From positions 813,899 to 877,898 of the forward strand of contig OZ036007.1 of assembly GCA_964035015.1 (NCBI GenBank): a stretch of DNA of 64,000 nt, written 5' to 3'. The translations under genes and the position numbers were made by a program. The stretch comes from Corallium rubrum. Taxonomy: Eukaryota > Cnidaria > Anthozoa > Scleralcyonacea > Coralliidae. How positions within the stretch are numbered: position 1 is the stretch's first letter; each line of letters begins with the position of its first letter. The notes beneath the pieces were generated by a model that did no database searches, had not been told where the DNA came from, and worked only from the letters and a program-made list of their open reading frames with translations. Shown piece after piece: positions 58,625-64,000 of this stretch.

Positions 58625-60011
58625 ATGTCTTATGTCTGCAGCACTTGTGGAAAAACGTTTTCTACACTATTCAACATGCAACGCCATATTAAAAATTCCC
58701 ATCAGGAAAGTAATACAGGGCATGTTTCCCCAGTTATCAATGGAGCAACAGTCATGCAGCATCCATTTACTTGCATTGTCGCAGGGTGTACTCAGAGTGG
58801 TAAAACAGTATGGGTAAAAACGCTGCTGGAAAACGCCCAAACTACGATTAATCCTCCTCCTGAACGTATCATTTGGTGCTATGGACAATGGCAGCCCATG
58901 TATTTAGAAATGATCAAAAAAATACCAGGCATCGAATTCTATGAGGGTATACCTTCCGACATTGACTCTGATAATTTTCTTGAAGTCTCTCAACGTAACC
59001 TGATCGTCCTCGATGATCTCATGGATCAGTCAGGAAGAGATAAGCGTATTGCTAATTTATTTACTAAAGGAAGTCATCACAGGAATCTCTCTGTGATCTA
59101 CATTGTTCAGAATATATTTCACCAAGGCAAAGAAACAAGAAACATCAGCCTCAACGCACACTATATCGTACTATTCAAGTCTCCGAGGGATAAGCAACAA
59201 ATTTCTGTCTTGGCACGGCAGGTGAACCCAGGTCATGTCCATAAATTTATGAAGAGTTACGATCTTGGCACGGCAGGTGAACCCAGGTCATGTCCATAAA
59301 TTTATGAAGAGTTACGAGGAAGCCACAACTCGTCCTCATGGTTATTTAATGCTTGATCTGAAACCGACCACGGACGACGATCATCGCCTCAAGACCAATG
59401 TTTTACCTGGAGAAAATAGCTCCAGCCTGCAGCAACAGCTGGGTAGTTTCATACAAAAGCAATCCTATCAATTACCTCCGATTGTTAATGCCATGTACAA
59501 TACAGAACAAAAAATGCAAGATATTGTACAAGCGCCACAGTTAACACCTGAAGAAAAGAACATACTTTACTCCAATCAGCTAGGACGTTTTCTGACGTTT
59601 CAAAACCAACTGCAAAATCAGTCTCAACCTCTGACTAATCTTCAAACTCAGAAAAATACAGAAAATTTTACACCAGAGATAAAGCAAGAAACTGACGATC
59701 TTCCGTGGGGTTTCCCTGCTACACCTAAAACTTATTTTGTAACACCGCCTCCTACCGTTGAACAACCGACGCTTAAACATAATTTCTTTCATAATTGGGA
59801 AAGCTCTTCGGATTGGAAAGAAAGCGACTTGGCAAAGATGACCCCAGATGATAGAGAAGAGTATGAACACCATCTAATGATGACTAGATCAAAATATTTA
59901 CCCATGACAAAAGAAGATGTATCACAATTATCATCAGAGGACAAGAAAGACTATCACGCTACCTTTAAAATAAAAACGCCTAAATATAATCTAAGAAGCA
60001 GACCTTACTAA
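58625..60011 (+). pseudogene. C2H2-finger plus A32-like packaging ATPase, frameshifted by a 55-bp duplication
   Basis: The N-terminus is a C2H2 finger (YVCSTCGKTFSTLFNMQRH). The P-loop ATPase follows, with Walker A AGCTQSGKT and Walker B NLIVLDDLMDQS, and the sensor-like VIYIVQNIFHQG. This is the FtsK/HerA-type DNA-packaging ATPase of double-stranded DNA viruses and Polintons. A direct 55-bp duplication (59209-59263 and 59264-59318) shifts the frame: frame 1 stops at 59299, and the C-terminal 230 or so codons continue in another frame to 60011. The C-terminus is Gln-rich and ends LRSRPY. ATG 58625 is chosen over GTG 58619. The copy is probably inactive unless the duplication is an assembly error. 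Confidence 0.8.
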
Positions 60012-60102
60012 TACTTTTGATATGTATATGTTTGAACGAAAACCGAAATAAATATTTTTAGGCTAAATGCTTTTGTATGTATGTGTGTGTGTTTATTTGT
60101 TC

Positions 60103-60293
60103 CTCCTCCTCCTCCTCTTTCTCCTCCTCCTCCTCTTTCTCCTCCTCCTCTTTCTCCTCCTCCTCCTCCTCTTTCTCCTCCTCCTCCTCCTCCTCCTCTT
60201 TCTCCTCCTCCTCCTCTTTCTCCTCCTCCTCCTTTCTCCTCCTCCTCCTCCTCCTCTTTCTCCTCCTCTTTCTCCTCCTCCTCCTCCTCCTCT
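60103..60293. repeat. Polypyrimidine tract, right
   Basis: Pure C/T (CTCCTCCTCTTTCTCC units), mirror of 58358-58562. Confidence 0.95.
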
Positions 60294-60349
60294 TAAAATG
60301 TGTATTTTGGTAGCGTTTTCCTCATTTAGACACTGACTGTCAAATAGAG

Positions 60350-60667
60350 ATGTTGATCAAAAAGCACAAACCGTTTCTTGAACTTTTATGTACAAGTGAA
60401 CCTATTCAACAGCGAGCTCTGTTGGAGACTGCAAGCCCCGAGTAAATTAGATGCATTTGTGATTGTATGTTTAACTTTTGGTCAATGCAATATCAATTAT
60501 CACCTGCTTTGCTTGAAGACGTTAAGCCTTATAGCGACGACATATCAACTTTGGCTAGTCCCCGAAGTAGTTTTATGAGAAAAAAGGAGATACTGGTTCA
60601 AAAAGGTGCAGGATTTCTTGATGTCTTACTTGGTCCTGTTTTAGACGGACTCGCAGAACTAATATAA
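60350..60667 (+). pseudogene. 105-aa protein, right arm copy with nonsense codon
   Basis: Same sequence as 57987-58304 in reverse, but codon CAA of the left copy (in SPEQIR) is TAA here (about 60442-60444), cutting the protein near residue 31. The rest, up to the GAGFLDVLLGPVLDGLAELI end, is intact in frame. Confidence 0.85.
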
Positions 60668-60711
60668 AAGAACGTTATTTTGTAAAGACTCTCATTCGAA
60701 CCCTGAACACG

Positions 60712-61386
60712 ATGGGAGAAAGATTACATGATGATTTTCGTGTTAAAGAAATACTGTCACACTTTGACTACGGAGTGGATGAAGCGACAGCGTCTTCTTT
60801 GCTGAATAGCTTACTCGCGTCCTATGTCAACTTAACATGGAATCCCAAAGGAGAAATTGTGTATCAAGGAAGAACTATACCAAACACAAAAATAGCCGAA
60901 TTGGTAGAATACTGCGTATCACCTTACGTCTCAGGAATTCCCGAACCAGCTGGTCTAAATGTATTTGTAAAAGGACTCGCCGACATTAACATTGACAAAA
61001 ACCTTATCGAAAATGTTCGAGTGCTGACAATGTTGGCGCAGGCAGAAGAAGAAACAGAATCAGAGAGCGAAAACGAAGAAACGTCCTCCGAAGAAGATTC
61101 AGAACACGATAAAGATTACACCGAAATAGAATCAGAAAATTCTATAATTGACGAACCTGTTGATTGCGAACGTTGTCAGAATCCTGTTAATTTTACACAT
61201 GTAATTGAGTGTCCTACGTGTTTGTGGAAATATTTTAACAAATGTGTTATTCGAAATCTGATATGTAATGTTTGTGGTATAGAATTCAAGACTCATGATC
61301 TATGCCTTCGGATTATAAGATGTACTGTATGCCCATATGCTAGTGTTACCGATAGATCACTAAATAATCAAGACTTTTTTGTGTAA
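60712..61386 (+). CDS. 224-aa acidic zinc-ribbon protein, right arm copy
   Basis: Full-length frame, identical to the left copy except CNVCGIEF for CNVCGTEF and THDLCL for THDPCL. All cysteines are kept. AATAAA follows the stop within 15 bases. Downstream, as in the left arm, are two copies of the 20-bp palindrome GAAAGCGTAGCAACGCTTTC (61553-61605; left-arm mirrors 57049-57101). Confidence 0.75.
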   Translation: MGERLHDDFRVKEILSHFDYGVDEATASSLLNSLLASYVNLTWNPKGEIVYQGRTIPNTKIAELVEYCVSPYVSGIPEPAGLNVFVKGLADINIDKNLIENVRVLTMLAQAEEETESESENEETSSEEDSEHDKDYTEIESENSIIDEPVDCERCQNPVNFTHVIECPTCLWKYFNKCVIRNLICNVCGIEFKTHDLCLRIIRCTVCPYASVTDRSLNNQDFFV

Positions 61387-62235
61387 GATATATTTCTCAA
61401 TAAAATAGTTTAAATTCTGTATTACATGTACGTGTGTTGTTAATGACTTTCTCGCCTAGACTTGCCTAATCCTCATAATTGCCCCTAATGAGTTTCTCTT
61501 TTGTCTCCTGCACGTGCACTGAGGATAAATATGCAAATATCACACTTAGTAACAGAAAGCGTAGCAACGCTTTCAAAGTAATAAAGAAAGCGTAGCAACG
61601 CTTTCAAAGTAATAAACCGCTTTGGGTTTATATTTCCACACTTAAAATCGTTCTTCTTACGGCTTCTCGAATTGATTCTTCATCCAAGGATTCGTATACT
61701 CTATACACTAGGGTTAGATAAGCGATAATTCGACCAAAACTGTTAACATTCATCTCTTCGTAAATAACACTCAGATTACTTAACCAAAAACCCGCTAAAT
61801 TCCAGGTTTAAGATAAAAAATATAAAGTGTCTCTATCCATTTCTGTTTCGTTCCTCTACAAACTAGGCCAAAGTAAACGATAACTCTCTAAACACTTATT
61901 GCCACAAAACGTGTATAAGACTGTTTGATCATTTAGGTTAATATAATATTCAAAGTCTCCATATTATTCAAATAATATTCAGGTTTCACCAGAGCAGTTG
62001 TCTCCAAACAAGATTTCAGATAAAAAATATAAAGTGTCTCTATCCATTTCTGTTTCGTTCCTCTACAAACTACGCCAAAGTAAACGATAACTCTCTAAAA
62101 TTCTTAACATTTATTGCCACAAAACGTGTATAAGACTGTTTGATCATTTAGGTTAATATAATATTCAAAGTCTCCATATTATTCAATTTATATAACTTCA
62201 TACACACTAACTATATTCCAATCTTGCCCAATCAT

Positions 62236-62315
62236 GTCACAGGCGTGAGTCATGCGTGAGTCATGGTGCGTGAGTCATGCGTGAGTCATGGGGCGTGAGT
62301 CATGCGTGAGTCACG
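62236..62315. repeat. (GCGTGAGTCAT)n minisatellite
   Basis: About six copies of GCGTGAGTCATG. A G-run at 62346-62358 follows. Confidence 0.9.
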
Positions 62316-62342
62316 CTGAATATTAACTACTTCCGTCGGTGG

Positions 62343-63382
62343 ATGGGGGGGGGGGGGGTTATCTACTCATATGATCAGTGGAGATAAACGGCTACAAAGT
62401 ACATCTAGGACGTGAACAAATGTCCGCGACACAGTTGATTCATGAACACCAAATCTGTATAAGCCAAATCCTTTCCAGACAGGTCTAACCTCAATCTCAT
62501 TAAAGTCAGTAGAAACTGCTGAAATGGACTTAGTACACACTTTGATGACAGGGAAAGGTAGTCCTTGATGAGACTGAACACGGTGATGAATATGAACCAG
62601 TTAGGTAGGCCTGTATAAAATAGAACTTTTTCATCATCATTCTTTAACCACTCTTCATCTAAGGTTTTGTCTTTGAGTTGGTTTTTCAAGTTATCATTTT
62701 CCACTGATAATCTTTTAATTTCCTCATCCATATTATTTAAACTTTCCATATCCAATTCTGCCTGTATTGCCATCTCCTTAAACAATGGTTCAATATCATC
62801 AAAATCTTCTTCTGGTTCTGTTGCTTGTGAAAGATCCAAAAGGGCAGCAGCACTCTCGTTCCTCTTTATCTTTTCTTGCCTCTGAACAAGCCTTGAACCT
62901 AGTTCAGGATTGTGTTACTTTGTAGAGCTGTGTCCAAGGTCTACACTAGGTGCCCAGTCAACATTTTCCTTGTCCAAGAGCGAAGCTGGTTTTCCTGACA
63001 ATTATTAATTCAAGCTAAACATTAGCAAGTCAAATTTTTGATCAGATGATGGTAGCATGCATAGTGAATGGGGACGCAAAGTATGTTTAGTAAATGTTTC
63101 TAGCGCATTCAACAACATAAGCAACATTGTATAAAGACATGATTTATTGAAATATAACTTACCTGAAACAAAATGAGCGCTACACACTCTTGTATGGGGC
63201 AACTTGTCGGGAGTTAGGTCCAGTCGTCGAATTTTTTTAAGCCACACAGAGCGTCGTTCTTGCATCAGATTCTTTGTATTTTGACTAACATTCGCTTTTA
63301 TGGCCGGCAACCGGTAGTAACTACAGTCATTGTTTCGATTAGACCGATTAGAACAGCCATAAACAGCACAAAAGTTAACCAT
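62343..63382 (-). pseudogene. N-terminal part of a THAP/DDE_Tnp_4 transposase
   Basis: Exon 1 (63382 to about 63164) encodes a THAP finger: MVNFCAVYGCSNRSNRNND, WLKKIRRLDLTPDKLPHTRV, CSAHF, with a GTAAGT donor. After an intron, exon 2 resumes at about 62998 (GKPASLLDKENVDWAPSVDL) but meets TAA near 62925. It then continues with a Glu-rich coiled coil (DEEIKRLSVENDNLKNQLKD) and the helix-turn-helix region LSPFQQFLLTLMRLRLDLSG. A frameshift near 62455 moves FGVHESTVSRTFVHVLDVL to the next frame, and the sequence ends at the G-run. With the C-terminal piece at 56425-56684 it is one transposon split by the ATPase element. Confidence 0.8.
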
Positions 63383-63395
63383 ATTTATTTAATTA

Positions 63396-63773
63396 TTGAA
63401 GCAAGCGCCATACGCCGCCAAACGTGTTTCAAAATGTAGGTTCAACATAACCCACAGTTTCACTTGTACTTCCTCCAACCTCATTTACTGTATCTCTTGC
63501 AGTAAATGTCCCATGCTTTACATCGGAGAAACTGGAAGACGTTTAGGTGACAGGTTTGTTGAACACCTTCGTGATGTCAAAAACAATGTGCAAAACAAAC
63601 CTGTTGCCAGGCACTTCAACAGTGCCAACCACTCCTTTTCCAACATGAAAATCTTTGCCATTCAGCCCATTACAGGTTGTAACGATACTCGTCGTAAACA
63701 AGAAATGCGTCTCATTTACAAACTTGGTACCATTCACCCTCACGGCCTCAATGAGCGAGTCTCTTTCATTTAG
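63396..63773 (+). pseudogene. Penelope-like GIY-YIG endonuclease domain, 5'-truncated
   Basis: The frame contains FTCTSSNLIYCISCSKCPML, YIGETGRRLGDRFVEHLRDV and ARHFNSANHS, ending LNERVSFI and TAG. LIYCISC...LYIGETGRRLGDR..EH is the GIY-YIG nuclease of endonuclease-positive Penelope-like elements. The reverse transcriptase part is absent because the copy begins at about 63412, directly against the THAP pseudogene. It is a different family from the element at 52-54 kb. The 230 bases after it are its 3' flank, with an inverted GCTGACCCACAAATTGGGTC. Confidence 0.8.
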
Positions 63774-64000
63774 CTCACTCCACCACCATATTCCACACCT
63801 TTTCCTTAACCTTTCCTGATGATTTAAATAGTAATTTATAACCCGTTTCTTTGCCTATTTGCAGGTAGCTGACCCACAAATTGGGTCAGCACCTGCACAC
63901 AGGCTAAAATTACATATTAATTTATTTGTTTACTTTGTTTTATTGGCTTACATGTGTTCACGTGATTCCCATTGTAGCTCTGCTATAAATACGCGTGACC

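Larger units (their letters stand above)
56685..62190. mobile_element. Virus-like (Polinton/adintovirus-related?) element with gene-bearing inverted arms
   Basis: About 5.5 kb. The left arm (56767-58355) and right arm (60295-61890) are near-identical inverted copies, each carrying the same 105-aa and 224-aa genes pointing outward. Purine/pyrimidine tracts (58358-58562, 60103-60293) and a single-copy ATPase gene (58625-60011) lie between them. The outer ends hold tandem 60-85-bp blocks with TTTGTAGAGGAACGAAACAG; on the right a 200-bp unit including TTATTGCCACAAAACGTG is duplicated. No polymerase, integrase, protease or capsid gene is visible, so it is either a deletion derivative of a Polinton-like element or a distinct minimal element. 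It interrupts a DDE_Tnp_4 transposon. Confidence 0.7.

Overview
The window is eukaryotic nuclear DNA, AT-rich and packed with repeats, with short exons bounded by GT/AG sites. The repeat load (Penelope-like elements with hammerhead ribozymes, a 5S-rRNA-derived SINE, Kolobok and Helitron-like DNA elements, a THAP/DDE transposon, DIRS and LINE remnants, a packaging-ATPase element) together with an animal CHFR gene suggests a marine invertebrate, most likely an anthozoan cnidarian such as a stony coral or anemone. The species is an inference.

The one host gene I recognise with confidence is CHFR, the FHA/RING/PBZ-finger checkpoint ubiquitin ligase. I could follow 18 phase-compatible exons on the + strand from 7652 to 44483. 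They encode about 506 residues: the second half of the FHA domain, an acidic linker, the C3HC4 RING, the cysteine-rich region and the C-terminal PBZ finger. The exons for the first part of FHA were not found. About 1.5 kb of coding sequence is spread over 37 kb, because the introns are filled with mobile elements and very long microsatellites. A possible last exon of a convergent neighbour lies at 44875-45069 (-).

Layout. 1-6.7 kb: two satellites in mirror order (A-B-spacer-B-A) around a 2.6-kb spacer with a hammerhead-bearing foldback element. 7.6-8.5 kb: CHFR FHA exons. 9268-17220: a structurally complete Kolobok DNA transposon with TTAA target duplication and matching terminal inverted repeats. 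It holds a 9-exon, 929-codon THAP-DDE transposase gene and, convergent to it, a 3-exon gene for a P2X7-ballast-like cysteine-rich protein. 17.8-44.5 kb: the rest of CHFR, with (CAA)n, (ATTC)n, a tRNA-SINE cluster, a 3.2-kb hammerhead foldback with nested insertions, a 21-bp satellite, MITEs and a 5S-SINE. 45-50 kb: DIRS and LINE wrecks, the LINE split by a Helitron-like element. 51-55 kb: a second Helitron-like copy carrying an intact Penelope-like ORF (683 aa) and hammerhead motifs. 56.7-62.2 kb: a virus-like element with about 1.6-1.9-kb inverted arms, each arm carrying the same two genes, around a single packaging ATPase; it splits an older THAP/DDE_Tnp_4 transposon. 63.4-64 kb: a truncated Penelope-like GIY-YIG endonuclease.

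The strongest candidates for something new are the Kolobok element with a P2X7-ballast-like passenger gene, the gene-containing inverted-arm ATPase element, and the family of hammerhead foldbacks with 10-13 bp target duplications.
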